From positions 1 through 45,475 of the forward strand of contig VGHJ01000020.1 of the NCBI GenBank assembly GCA_016868295.1: DNA of 45,475 nucleotides, given 5' to 3'. Each line of letters starts with the position of its first letter. Positions within the stretch are counted from its first letter, which is position 1. The DNA comes from Betaproteobacteria bacterium (GTDB lineage: Bacteria; Pseudomonadota; Gammaproteobacteria; Burkholderiales; Rhodocyclaceae). The notes below the pieces were generated by a model, which ran no database searches, had not been told where the DNA came from, and saw only the letters and a program-made list of their open reading frames with translations. A program made the translations under genes and the position numbers. Shown here piece after piece: positions 28,902-38,727 of the stretch.

Positions 28902-28958
28902 TCGATGATCCCGAATGCGATACGTTTATTTCACTGTTTGCGGATAGGTTGGTATCGT

Positions 28959-28987
28959 TTTACATCTTGGTGGTCATGCTACATAAT
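28959..28987 (+). promoter_or_regulatory. Sigma-70-type promoter of paaY
   Basis: TTTACA (28959-28964), a 17-base spacer and CATAAT (28982-28987), each five of six to consensus. Transcription would start near 28994, 40 bases before the paaY ATG. An inverted pair CGATAC (28919-28924) and GTATCG (28952-28957) stands just upstream and might bind a regulator shared with paaG. I see no convincing -35/-10 for paaG. Confidence 0.65.
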
Positions 28988-29034
28988 TCAGCACAAGGAG
29001 ACAACCTGCAACATTTTGCCTGAGGGGGTGGCGC

Positions 29035-29673
29035 ATGGTAAAAGTTTATTCCATCGAGGGTGTCACGCCCGTCGTGCATCCGTCCTCCTATGTACACCCG
29101 TCGGCAGTCATTATCGGGGACGTGATGGTCGGGCCGGACTGCTATATCGGTCCGAATGCCTGCCTGCGCGGCGATTTTGGACGTATTCTCATCGAACGCG
29201 GCGTAAACGTGCAGGACTGCTGCATCGTTCATGGTTTTCCCGAACGCGATACGGTTGTCGAGGAGAACGGTCATATCGGACATGGCGCCGTGCTGCATTG
29301 CTGTCGTATCGGCCGCAACGCCCTTGTCGGCATGAACGCGGTGGTGATGGACAAGGCGGAAGTGGGCGAATCGGCGATTGTGGCAGCCATGGCCTTCGTC
29401 AAGGCGGGGACCGTGGTGCCGCCGCGCACTCTGGCAGCGGGCATTCCGGCAAAGGCGATCAGGGCGCTGACCGAACAGGAAATCGCCTGGAAGAGCGAAG
29501 GCACGGCACTCTATCGGGACCTGGCGAAGCGGTCCCTCGCCACCATGATCGAAACCGCAGCGCTCACGGAGGTGGAAGCGGATCGCAAGCGCATCGTCCT
29601 GCCCCAGATCAAGCCCTTGATCGAGGCCAAGGCCGAGTGGGCCGAAGCCGCGGGCGATCTGCCCGAACAATAG
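29035..29673 (+). CDS. paaY: PaaY, hexapeptide-repeat (gamma carbonic anhydrase-like) thioesterase
   Basis: Left-handed beta-helix protein, 212 residues. PaaY acts as a thioesterase that removes inhibitory 2-hydroxycyclohepta-1,4,6-triene-1-formyl-CoA in the phenylacetate pathway. Seen: a run of hexapeptide repeats (VHPSAVIIGDVMVGPDCYIG), metal-site residues in QDCCIVHGFPERD and IGHGAVLHCCRIG, and MNAVVMDKAEVGESAIVAAM. The C-terminal helix (ALYRDLAKRSLATMIET) is typical of PaaY rather than of generic YrdA-type carbonic anhydrases. GAGGGGG lies 8 bases upstream of the ATG. It is divergent from paaG and has its own sigma-70-like promoter. Confidence 0.9.
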   Translation: MVKVYSIEGVTPVVHPSSYVHPSAVIIGDVMVGPDCYIGPNACLRGDFGRILIERGVNVQDCCIVHGFPERDTVVEENGHIGHGAVLHCCRIGRNALVGMNAVVMDKAEVGESAIVAAMAFVKAGTVVPPRTLAAGIPAKAIRALTEQEIAWKSEGTALYRDLAKRSLATMIETAALTEVEADRKRIVLPQIKPLIEAKAEWAEAAGDLPEQ

Positions 29674-29716
29674 CCCGGCAATCGTCGTCCGGACGCCTGT
29701 TTTCCCTCTGGGGAAG

Positions 29717-29739
29717 GGTCATAATGTGTTATTATGACC
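29717..29739 (+). promoter_or_regulatory. 23-bp inverted repeat upstream of sucC
   Basis: Perfect arms GGTCATAAT and ATTATGACC around GTGTT, 43 bases after the paaY stop and 107 bases before sucC. The AT-rich core could contain the -10 of the sucCD promoter (CATAAT or TATTAT), so a regulator bound here would control sucCD. It could also cap the paaY message. Confidence 0.55.
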
Positions 29740-29745
29740 TGCTAC

Positions 29746-29804
29746 ATGAAACCTATGGAGTTTCATCGAAAGGCGCAACGCCTTCAGGCGCAAATCCGCC
29801 TTTC
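29746..29804 (+). promoter_or_regulatory. Structured sucCD leader with alternative hairpins
   Basis: Consecutive stems can form: ATGAAAC/GTTTCAT (29746-29752 with 29760-29766), AAGGCG-CAA-CGCCTT (29770-29784) and AGGCG/CGCCT (29786-29790 with 29797-29801). The eight-base segment GAAAGGCG (29768-29775) can instead pair perfectly with CGCCTTTC (29797-29804), which excludes the last two stems. Such competing folds are typical of cis-regulatory leaders. It ends 41 bases before the sucC ATG. Confidence 0.5.
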
Positions 29805-29845
29805 CGGCAGGCCATCTTCGGCATCGAAACCAGCAAGGAAAAAGC

Positions 29846-31012
<1,167 letters not shown>

Positions 31013-31032
31013 GGAAGAGGAAGGAATACAGC

Positions 31033-31920
31033 ATGAGCATCCTGATCAACAAGGATACCCGCGTCGTCACGCAGGGCATCACCGGCAAGACCGGCCAGTT
31101 CCACACCAAGATGAGCAAGGAGTACGCCAACGGCGCGAACTGCTACGTCGCCGGCGTGAACCCGAAGAAGGCCGGCGAATCCTACGAGGGCATTCCCATC
31201 TTCGCCTCGGTGAAGGAGGCGAAGAAACAGACGGGCGTCAATACTTCCGTCATCTACGTGCCGCCCCCCTTCGCCGCCACGGCGATCTGGGAAGCGGTCG
31301 AGGCCGAACTCGACCTGGTCATCTGCATCACCGAGGGCATCCCGGTGCGCGACATGGTCGAGGTGAAGGACAAGATGCGCAAGGCCGGCTCGAAGACCGT
31401 CCTGTGCGGCCCGAACTGCCCCGGCATCATCACGCCGGAAGAGATCAAGATCGGCATCATGCCCGGCCACATCCACATGAAGGGCCGCATCGGCGTGGTG
31501 TCGCGCTCCGGCACCCTGACCTACGAGGCGGTGGGCCAGCTCTCCGACCTCAAGCTCGGCCAGTCGACGGCCGTGGGCATCGGCGGCGACCCGGTGAACG
31601 GCCTCAAGCACAAGGACGTGCTGGAACTGTTCATGAACGACCCCGACACCGATGCCGTCATCATGATCGGCGAGATCGGCGGCTCCGACGAGGAAGCCGC
31701 GGCCGAGTGGTACGCCAGGGAGTGCAAGAACAAGAAGCCGGTGGTCGGCTTCATCGCCGGGGTCACGGCGCCACCCGGCAAGCGCATGGGCCACGCCGGT
31801 GCCATCATCTCGGGCGGCAAGGGTACGGCGCAGGAGAAACTGGCGGTGATGGAAGCCTGCGGCATCCGGACGACCAAAAACCCGGCCGAGATGGGCAAGC
31901 TGCTCAAATCCGTTCTCTAG
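31033..31920 (+). CDS. sucD: Succinyl-CoA ligase (ADP-forming) alpha subunit
   Basis: CoA-binding and phosphohistidine-carrying subunit, 295 residues (E. coli 289). Seen: N-terminus [20 protein letters not shown], CoA site [53 protein letters not shown], and the phospho-His in [20 protein letters not shown]. The start ATG follows GAGGAAGGAA. The open frame upstream is only a shadow of sucC. No clear terminator follows; the next 280 bases are described with the promoter at 32010. Confidence 0.97.
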   Translation: MSILINKDTRVVTQGITGKTGQFHTKMSKEYANGANCYVAGVNPKKAGESYEGIPIFASVKEAKKQTGVNTSVIYVPPPFAATAIWEAVEAELDLVICITEGIPVRDMVEVKDKMRKAGSKTVLCGPNCPGIITPEEIKIGIMPGHIHMKGRIGVVSRSGTLTYEAVGQLSDLKLGQSTAVGIGGDPVNGLKHKDVLELFMNDPDTDAVIMIGEIGGSDEEAAAEWYARECKNKKPVVGFIAGVTAPPGKRMGHAGAIISGGKGTAQEKLAVMEACGIRTTKNPAEMGKLLKSVL

Positions 31921-32009
31921 GCCAAGGGATTCGGCTTTCGGCCAGGCAGCGCTGCCTTATCGGGCGGCGTTTCCGTTTCGGGGCCATGCGTGTCGAGGGC
32001 CAGAAATAT

Positions 32010-32038
32010 TTGACTATCTTCATGTTTGCCTGTAAGAA
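32010..32038 (+). promoter_or_regulatory. Possible sigma-70 promoter of the signalling block
   Basis: TTGACT (32010-32015), a 17-base spacer, then TAAGAA (32033-32038) preceded by TG. The -35 is good and the -10 poor. It lies in the AT-rich middle of the 280-base gap between sucD and the kinase gene (31921-32200). The remaining part of the gap shows only a weak GCAGCGCTGC palindrome at 31948-31957, and no reading frame worth calling. Confidence 0.4.
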
Positions 32039-32200
32039 CTAAAATTAAACTGCTGTTTCTACGCAAGTTGAGCCGATCATTTTGTTTTGTTGCAGCTTGG
32101 CGGGCGTTCGATTGAATCGGTGCTGGACGGTCAGGCGATGGCGGCCGGCTCATGACGCTTCTCCAATAAATAGAACATTCGCGGGAGAGGGCAGCACAGC

Positions 32201-34780
32201 GTGTCCAAAACGTTCTGGAAAACCGACTGGTTCATTGGCGTCGTCGTGAGCCTCGTGATGCTCTTCGCGGGCGGCAGCGATCTGCTGCAGAGCCTGGAGC
32301 GCAAGGCCTACGATCTCGGCGTCGGCGCGGTTTCGCGTACGCCCCGCGACAAGATCGCGGTCATCGCCATCGACAAGCAGAGCATCGACAACATCGGCCG
32401 CTGGCCCTGGTCGCGCGAGGTACACGCCAGGATGATCGACGGCTTGACCGCCGCCAAGGCCAAGGTGATCGCGTCCACGGTGTTTTTCTCCGAGCCCCAG
32501 ATCGATCCCGGGCTCGCCTACATCAACAAGCTGATCGAGCTCTATGGCGAGGCCGGCGGCACGTCGTTGGCCGGCGCACCCGAAATCCTGGCGGCGCAGC
32601 CTCCCCCGCTTGGACAATTCGCGCCCGTGCTGGCGGAGGCGGAGCTGAGGCTCAATTCCGACCGGCGCATGGGTGAATCCGTCGACAAGGCGGGCAATGT
32701 CGTGCTGCCCATGCTCTTCCGTCTCGGCGAGCCGCGCGGCCGGCCGGACAATCCCTTGCCGGAATACATCCGCAAGAACGGCATCACCCAGATCGAGAAA
32801 GGTGAGGACGTGCCGCTGCTGACTTCCGACGTGGAAGCGTCGGTGGTGGAGTCTCTCGGGCAGGGTGCGGCCGCCATAGGCCACCTCAATGTAAACCCCG
32901 ATGTCGACGGCGGCATTCGCACCGAGCCGCTGGTGCTGGCCCACTTCAACGAAATCTATCCGGCGTTCTCGCTCATGGTGGCCGCCCGCAGCCTCAACTT
33001 GGGCGTGGCCGACATCAAGGTCAAGCTCGGCGAAGCCGTGAGGCTGGGCAGCCTGAAGATCGGCACCGATCCGGTCATGCAGATGAACACGTTCTTCTAC
33101 AAGGACAAGGACGGCAAGCCGGCCTTTCAGGCCGATTCGTTCTTCGACGTGACGAGCGGCAAGATCCCGCTCGACAAGTATCGAGACAAGATCGTCCTGA
33201 TCGGTCCGACGGCGGCCGGCATCGGCAGCATCTTCGTCACGCCGGTGTCGCCGGCCATGCCGGCGGTGCTGATGCAGGCGCATACCGTGTCGAGCATCCT
33301 GCAGGAGCATTTCTTCGTCGTGCCGACCTGGGGCTGGATGATCGAGCGGCTGACCTTCCTGCTGGTGGCCGCCTACCTCATCGCGCTGCTGCCGCGCCTG
33401 AAGGCGGGCATGGGTGCCGGGGTGACAGTGGGCCTGCTGGTGCTGCTGGTGGCCGCGCATTTCGTGCTCATGACGACCCAGCTGATGTGGCTGCAACTGA
33501 TGGTGCCGGCGACACTGCTGCTGGTGGGCCACGCCCTGCTGACGACCAAGCGCTTCCTCGTCACCGAGCGGGGCAAGGAGAAGTCGGAGGCCGAGTCGGC
33601 CGAATCGAACCGCATGCTCGGCCTCGCTTTCCAGGGTCAGGGCCAGCTCGACATCGCCTTCGACAAGTTCCGCAAGTGCCCGATGGACGCGGCGCTGATG
33701 GAGAACCTCTACAACCTGGCGCTGGACTTCGAGCGCAAGCGCCAGTTCAACAAGGCCGAGTCGGTGTTTCGCTACATGGCCGACTTCAACCCGAAATTCC
33801 GCGACCTGGAAACCCGCCTGAACCGCGCCAAGGCCATGTCCGAAACGGTGATGCTGGGCGGCGGAAGATCGACAGCGCATGGCACCATGATCATCGAGGG
33901 CGGCCAGGTGGAAAAGCCCATGCTCGGCCGCTACCAGGTCGAGAAGGAACTCGGCAAGGGCGCCATGGGCGTGGTTTACCTCGGCCGCGACCCGAAGATC
34001 AACCGCGTTGTCGCCATCAAGACCATGGCGCTGTCGCAGGAGTTCGAGGAGGACGAGCTGAAGGACGTCAAGGAGCGCTTCTTCCGCGAGGCGGAGACGG
34101 CCGGGCGCCTCAACCACCCGAACATCGTGACCATCTTCGACGCCGGCGAGGAGCACGACCTGGCCTACATCGCCATGGAGTTCCTCAAGGGCAAGGATCT
34201 CGTGCCCTACACCAAGGTCGGCAACCTGATGCCACTGCCGAAGGCGATGGACGTCGTCGCGCGCGTGGCCGACGCGCTGTCCTATGCGCACCAGAACAAC
34301 GTCGTGCATCGCGACATCAAGCCGGCCAACATCATGTACGAGCCGGAATCCGATGCGGTGAAGGTGACCGACTTCGGCATCGCCCGCATCACGGATTCCT
34401 CGAAGACCAAGACCGGCATGGTGCTGGGCACGCCCAGCTACATGTCCCCCGAGCAGCTGGCCGGCAAGAAGATCGACGGCCGTTCCGACCTTTTCTCGCT
34501 CGGCGTGACCCTGTTCCAGATGGCCTGCGGCAAACTGCCCTTCGAGGGCGATTCGATGGCCCAACTGATGTTCAAGATCGCCAACGAGCAGCACCCGTCC
34601 ATCCGCGAGTTCAACCCGCAGGTGCCGGAGTGCCTCGCCGCGATCATCGACAAGGCGATGGCCAAGGACAACGCCCAGCGCTACCAGACCGGCGCCGAGA
34701 TGGCGGCGGATCTGCGTGCCTGCATGGGCATGAGTACGGGCGGGGCGGCCGCCGCGCCCCAGGTTGACTTCAATCTTTGA
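32201..34780 (+). CDS. CHASE2-domain transmembrane Ser/Thr protein kinase
   Basis: Membrane receptor kinase, 859 residues. A short N-terminal membrane segment (residues 10-25) is followed by an extracytoplasmic CHASE2 sensor (about 30-385, with VIAIDKQSIDNIGRWPWSRE). Three or so membrane helices come next (about 385-445), then a cytoplasmic linker with a short TPR-like stretch (ALMENLYNLALDFERKRQFN). The kinase domain spans about 574-845: glycine loop GKGAMGVVYLG, VAIK lysine, catalytic HRDIKPANIM, DFGIAR, SYMSPEQ and RSDLFSLGVTLF. All catalytic residues are present. The start is GTG with GGGAGAGGG 11 bases upstream. It is followed 8 bases later by a PP2C phosphatase and then an FHA protein: writer, eraser and reader of the same mark. 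Confidence 0.94.
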   Translation: MSKTFWKTDWFIGVVVSLVMLFAGGSDLLQSLERKAYDLGVGAVSRTPRDKIAVIAIDKQSIDNIGRWPWSREVHARMIDGLTAAKAKVIASTVFFSEPQIDPGLAYINKLIELYGEAGGTSLAGAPEILAAQPPPLGQFAPVLAEAELRLNSDRRMGESVDKAGNVVLPMLFRLGEPRGRPDNPLPEYIRKNGITQIEKGEDVPLLTSDVEASVVESLGQGAAAIGHLNVNPDVDGGIRTEPLVLAHFNEIYPAFSLMVAARSLNLGVADIKVKLGEAVRLGSLKIGTDPVMQMNTFFYKDKDGKPAFQADSFFDVTSGKIPLDKYRDKIVLIGPTAAGIGSIFVTPVSPAMPAVLMQAHTVSSILQEHFFVVPTWGWMIERLTFLLVAAYLIALLPRLKAGMGAGVTVGLLVLLVAAHFVLMTTQLMWLQLMVPATLLLVGHALLTTKRFLVTERGKEKSEAESAESNRMLGLAFQGQGQLDIAFDKFRKCPMDAALMENLYNLALDFERKRQFNKAESVFRYMADFNPKFRDLETRLNRAKAMSETVMLGGGRSTAHGTMIIEGGQVEKPMLGRYQVEKELGKGAMGVVYLGRDPKINRVVAIKTMALSQEFEEDELKDVKERFFREAETAGRLNHPNIVTIFDAGEEHDLAYIAMEFLKGKDLVPYTKVGNLMPLPKAMDVVARVADALSYAHQNNVVHRDIKPANIMYEPESDAVKVTDFGIARITDSSKTKTGMVLGTPSYMSPEQLAGKKIDGRSDLFSLGVTLFQMACGKLPFEGDSMAQLMFKIANEQHPSIREFNPQVPECLAAIIDKAMAKDNAQRYQTGAEMAADLRACMGMSTGGAAAAPQVDFNL

Positions 34781-34788
34781 GAGGGACA

Positions 34789-35610
34789 ATGGATCTCAGC
34801 CAGGCCCTGCAGATGGTGAGCCGTTCGGACGCGGGCATGGTGCGCTCGCACAACGAGGACGCCGTCTTCACCCATGCCGCCATGGGGCTCGTCATCCTTG
34901 CCGATGGCATGGGCGGCTACAATGCGGGGGAAGTGGCGAGCGGCATGGCGACCACGCTGCTCGGCAGCGAATTGGAGAAGGCCTTCCAGAAGACCGCGCC
35001 GCACCAGATCGATGCCGCCGGCAAGCTGCACTCCCACACCGTGCTGGAAGCCGAGATCGCCCGGGCCAACACGGCCATTTACCAAGCCGCCCAGAGCCAG
35101 CCCCAGTATGCGGGCATGGGCACGACGTTGGTGATGGCGCTGTTCTACGACAACATGATGACGGTGGCCCACATCGGCGACTCCCGTCTGTATCGCCTGC
35201 GCGGCGAGGAGTTCCAGGCCATCACGCGCGACCATTCGCTGTTGCAGGAGCAGATCGACAGCGGCATGATTACGGCGGAAGAGGCGCGCCATTCGCAGAA
35301 CAAGAATCTCGTCACCCGGGCTCTGGGTGTCGATCCGACGGTCGAAGCGGAAATCCGCGATTACGATACGATGCCCGGGGACGTGTACCTGCTTTGCTCG
35401 GACGGGCTCAACGACATGGTCGAGGACGAGGAGATCGCCCTCACGCTCCAGGCGCTCTCCGCCAACCTCGACCTGGCGGCCACGCAACTGATACAGACCG
35501 CGAACGACAGCGGCGGGCGGGACAATGTGTCTGTAGTGCTCGTGCGCATTGCGCGCGAATATCCGGCGGCGCGCAGCTGGTGGGCGCGGCTGCTGCAATG
35601 GTTCAAGTGA
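34789..35610 (+). CDS. PP2C-family protein serine/threonine phosphatase
   Basis: Metal-dependent phosphatase expected to reverse the kinase encoded just upstream. 273 residues, a soluble Stp/PrpC-type enzyme. The metal-binding motifs are intact: RSHNEDAVF, VILADGMGGYNAGE, GTTLVMALF, AHIGDSRLYRLR, LLCSDGLNDMVEDEE and GGRDNVSVVLV. The ATG at 34789 has GAGAGGGA immediately upstream, starting at the kinase stop; a TTG at 34777 is less likely. The C-terminal WWARLLQWFK is hydrophobic and aromatic and could peripherally attach the protein to the membrane. Confidence 0.95.
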   Translation: MDLSQALQMVSRSDAGMVRSHNEDAVFTHAAMGLVILADGMGGYNAGEVASGMATTLLGSELEKAFQKTAPHQIDAAGKLHSHTVLEAEIARANTAIYQAAQSQPQYAGMGTTLVMALFYDNMMTVAHIGDSRLYRLRGEEFQAITRDHSLLQEQIDSGMITAEEARHSQNKNLVTRALGVDPTVEAEIRDYDTMPGDVYLLCSDGLNDMVEDEEIALTLQALSANLDLAATQLIQTANDSGGRDNVSVVLVRIAREYPAARSWWARLLQWFK

Positions 35611-35630
35611 ATTGACGGGAAGGACGCAAC

Positions 35631-36380
35631 ATGTCTGCTAAGTTGATCCTCAGCATGGACGGTCTGGTGCTCAAGGAGATTCCGCTCACCAAGGAGCGGA
35701 CCAGCATCGGCCGCAAGCCGCACAACGACATCCAGATCGACAATCTCGCCATCAGCGGCGAGCACTCGGTGATCGTGACGATCCTGAACGATTCGTTCCT
35801 CGAGGACCTGAACAGCACCAACGGCACGTACGTCAACGGCCAGCCGATCAAGAAGCACTTTCTGCAGAACAACGACGTCGTCGAACTGGGCAAGTACAAG
35901 CTCAAGTACCTTAACGAGACGCCGACCCAGACTACAGCGGCCGATTTCGAGAAGACCATGGTGCTGAGGCCCGATTTGATGAAAAAGACGGCAGAGCAGA
36001 CTGCGGCCAAGGCGGTTTCGCCGAGCGACACGCAGGTCGGCATGAAGGCCCTCGACACCCAAGCCGGAATGGCCAAGCCGGCTGCCGCCGCGCCTGCGCC
36101 TGCCGCCGCGCCGCCGGTGATGGGTGCGATCCAGGTGTTGACCGGCGCCAACGCCGGCAAGGAACTGGATCTGACCAAGAACCTGACTACGCTGGGCAAG
36201 CCCGGCGTGCAGGTGGCAGTCATCACCCGCCGGCCGCACGGCTACTTCATCACCCACGTCGAGGGTGCCAATTTTCCGGTGGTCAATGGCGCCACGCTGG
36301 ACGCGCATCCCCGCGAATTGAAGGATCACGACGTCATCGAACTGGTCGGCGTGAAGATGGAGTTCTTCATCAAGGCCTGA
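35631..36380 (+). CDS. FHA-domain protein with two FHA-like domains
   Basis: Phosphothreonine-reading adaptor, 249 residues. The N-terminal FHA domain is canonical (TSIGRKPHNDIQIDN, ISGEHSVI, DLNSTNGTYVNG, LQNNDVVELGKYKLKYL). An Ala/Pro linker (about residues 145-165) leads to a second, degenerate FHA-like domain (IQVLTGANAGKELDLTKNL, then NGATLDAHPRELKDHDVIEL) that lacks the SxxH and NG binding residues of the first. Threonines between the domains (NETPTQTTAADFEKTMVL) are possible targets of the upstream kinase, as in GarA-type proteins; this is inference. It lies 20 bases after the phosphatase gene. Confidence 0.92.
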   Translation: MSAKLILSMDGLVLKEIPLTKERTSIGRKPHNDIQIDNLAISGEHSVIVTILNDSFLEDLNSTNGTYVNGQPIKKHFLQNNDVVELGKYKLKYLNETPTQTTAADFEKTMVLRPDLMKKTAEQTAAKAVSPSDTQVGMKALDTQAGMAKPAAAAPAPAAAPPVMGAIQVLTGANAGKELDLTKNLTTLGKPGVQVAVITRRPHGYFITHVEGANFPVVNGATLDAHPRELKDHDVIELVGVKMEFFIKA

Positions 36381-36485
36381 CCGGAAGGTCGGGGTTTCCG
36401 GGGCGGCGCCCTTGCTCAGTGAAATATTTTCTGTCGCCCCGATGCGAAACTGCCTAGAATTTCCCCTCCAGGAGAGGGGATCGAT

Positions 36486-38714
36486 TTGAGGCAGCACGCC
36501 GTCAGGTATGCGCTGGGGCTGATCGTCCTGCTCGCCCTTCTCGGGCATGCCGCCCGCTTCTACCAGCTCGGCTTCATCAACAGGCTCGACGCCATCATTT
36601 ACGACACCAAGGTGCGGCTGACCATGCCGCAGAACGTCGACGACCGTGTCGTCATCCTCGATATCGACGAAAAGGCCCTGGGCGAACTCGGCCGCTGGCC
36701 GTGGGGCAGGGATCGCGTCTCCCTGCTCGTCAGGAAGCTGTTCGACCAGCATGGCATCGCCCTGCTCGGCTTCGACATCGTTTTTGCCGAGCCCGACGAC
36801 AGTTCCGGCCTGAAGGTGCTCGACCACCTGTCCAGGAACGAGCTCAAGGACAGCACCCAATTCCAGTCTGCGCTGAAGGAGTTGCGGCTGCAACTCGACA
36901 ACGACGGACGCTTTGCCGAGACGATCCGGGGGCGGCCGGTCATCCTCGGCTACTACCTGTCGGGGCACAGCGATGGCGTTTCCAGCGGCAGCCTGCCGCA
37001 GCCGGTGCTGCCGGAGGGCAGCTTTACCGGACGCAGCATCCCGTTCACCGTCTGGAACAACCATGGCGGCAACCTCGAGATGTTCCAGAAAGCCGCCCTG
37101 TCCGGCGGGCACTTCAACCCGCTGGTGGATTTCGATGGCATTTCGCGCCGCGTGCCCATGCTGGCGGAGTACAAGGGCCAGTACTACGAGGCGCTGTCGC
37201 TGGCCATGGTTCGCGCCGTGCTGGGCCAGCCCAAGGTGGCGCCCTGGTTTCCCGAGGAGCGCTGGTTTTCGAGCAAGGGCTACCAGGGTATGGAGGCCAT
37301 CGACCTGCCGACGGCGCGCGGCACGCTGCGCATCCCCGTCGACGAGAACGTCGCCGCCCTGATTCCCTACCGCGGCTACCAGGGCAGCTTCCGCTACGTA
37401 TCCATTGCCGACATCATGGCCGACCGGATCAAGCCGGGCGAGCTGAAGGGCAAGATCGGCCTCGTCGGCACCACCGCGCCCGGACTGCTCGACCTGCGCG
37501 CGACGCCGGTGGGCGAGGCCTACCCCGGGGTGGAAATCCACGCCAACCTGATCACCGGCATGCTCGACGGCACGATCAAGCTGAAGCCGACCTATGTGCT
37601 GGGCGCCGAGGTGCTGCTGCTGCTGTTTGCCGGGCTGGTGATGGTGCTGCTGCCGCTGCTCTCGCCCTTGCGCGCCACCGTGGCGACGCTGGTCGTGCTG
37701 CTGTTCGTTCTCACCGTCAACCTGTTCTTCTGGCACTACGGCAACCTGGTGCTGCCGCTCGGCTCCAGCCTGCTCATGGTGCTGGCGCTATTCGTGCTCA
37801 ACATGTCCTACGGCTATTTCGTCGAATCCCGCGCCAAGCGGCAGTTCACCGAGCTGTTCGGCCAATACGTGCCGCCCGAGCTGGTCGAGGAGATGAGCCG
37901 CAATCCCGAGTCCTACAGCATGGACGGGCGCAAGGCCGAGTTGAGCGTGCTGTTTTCGGACATTCGCGGCTTTACCAGCATTTCCGAGGGGCTGACGCCG
38001 GACGAGCTGACGCGGCTGATGAACGAATACCTGTCCGCCATGACGGACGTCGTCCGCAAGAACCGCGGCACGCTCGACAAGTACATCGGCGACGCCATCA
38101 TGGCCTTCTGGGGCGCTCCCGTGGAAGACGCCCAGCACGCGCGCCATGCCGTGATCACGGCCATGGCGATGCAGGCCGCCCTGCCGGCGCTGAACAAGGA
38201 CTTCGCCGCCAAGGGCTGGCCCGAGATCAGGATAGGGGTCGGCATCAACACGGGCGAGATGACCGTCGGCGACATGGGCTCCGCCGTGCGCAAGGCCTAT
38301 ACTGTCATGGGCGACGCGGTCAACCTGGGCTCGCGCCTGGAGGGCATCACCAAGCAGTACGCGGTCGGCATCCTGGTGGGCGAAGGCACGCGCAAGTCGA
38401 TCAAGGACATCGTCTTCCGCGAGGTGGACCGTGTCCAGGTGAAGGGCAAGGAGGAGCCGGTCGGCATCTATGAGCCCGTGGGGCTCGAGGGCGATGTCGG
38501 CAAGGCCGTGCATGAGGAACTCAAGCTGTGGAACCAGGCGCTGCGGCATTACCGCGCGCAGGAGTGGGACCAGGCCGAGGTGACGCTGTTGAACCTGACC
38601 CGCCTGGCGCCCGAGCGGGCGCTCTACGGCAAGTACATGGAGCGGGTGGCGCTTTTGCGCAAGGCGCCGCCCGAACCCGGTTGGAAGGGCGTGTGGAAAT
38701 TCGAAACCAAATAA
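36486..38714 (+). CDS. CHASE2-domain class III adenylate cyclase
   Basis: Membrane receptor cyclase, 742 residues. Order: membrane segment (about 8-25), CHASE2 sensor (about 30-365, with VVILDIDEKALGELGRWPWG), three membrane helices (about 370-440), and the cyclase domain (about 485-660). Catalytic metal Asp residues are in SVLFSDIRGFTSISEG and IGDAIMAFWGAP. The adenine-selecting Lys (LDKYIGD) and Asp (MGDAVNLGSRLEG) together with the transition-state Asn and Arg are all present, so cAMP is the expected product. A C-terminal TPR-like tail follows. The start is TTG with GGAGAGGGG upstream. It shares the CHASE2 architecture with the kinase at 32201, suggesting related signals. Confidence 0.93.
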   Translation: MRQHAVRYALGLIVLLALLGHAARFYQLGFINRLDAIIYDTKVRLTMPQNVDDRVVILDIDEKALGELGRWPWGRDRVSLLVRKLFDQHGIALLGFDIVFAEPDDSSGLKVLDHLSRNELKDSTQFQSALKELRLQLDNDGRFAETIRGRPVILGYYLSGHSDGVSSGSLPQPVLPEGSFTGRSIPFTVWNNHGGNLEMFQKAALSGGHFNPLVDFDGISRRVPMLAEYKGQYYEALSLAMVRAVLGQPKVAPWFPEERWFSSKGYQGMEAIDLPTARGTLRIPVDENVAALIPYRGYQGSFRYVSIADIMADRIKPGELKGKIGLVGTTAPGLLDLRATPVGEAYPGVEIHANLITGMLDGTIKLKPTYVLGAEVLLLLFAGLVMVLLPLLSPLRATVATLVVLLFVLTVNLFFWHYGNLVLPLGSSLLMVLALFVLNMSYGYFVESRAKRQFTELFGQYVPPELVEEMSRNPESYSMDGRKAELSVLFSDIRGFTSISEGLTPDELTRLMNEYLSAMTDVVRKNRGTLDKYIGDAIMAFWGAPVEDAQHARHAVITAMAMQAALPALNKDFAAKGWPEIRIGVGINTGEMTVGDMGSAVRKAYTVMGDAVNLGSRLEGITKQYAVGILVGEGTRKSIKDIVFREVDRVQVKGKEEPVGIYEPVGLEGDVGKAVHEELKLWNQALRHYRAQEWDQAEVTLLNLTRLAPERALYGKYMERVALLRKAPPEPGWKGVWKFETK

Positions 38715-38727
38715 CGAGAGCCGGCAT

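Noticed and set aside
32150-34789. 879-codon open frame antisense to the CHASE2 kinase
   Set aside because: High GC and strong codon bias leave the opposite frame open. The translation is His/Arg/Gly-rich with no domain, while the plus strand encodes a clear kinase.
36400-36416. GG-N10-GC pattern upstream of the adenylate cyclase as a sigma-54 promoter
   Set aside because: Only the invariant GG/GC and part of the -12 match; the -24 half is GGGCGG, not TGGCAC. Too weak beside the two strong sigma-54 sites.
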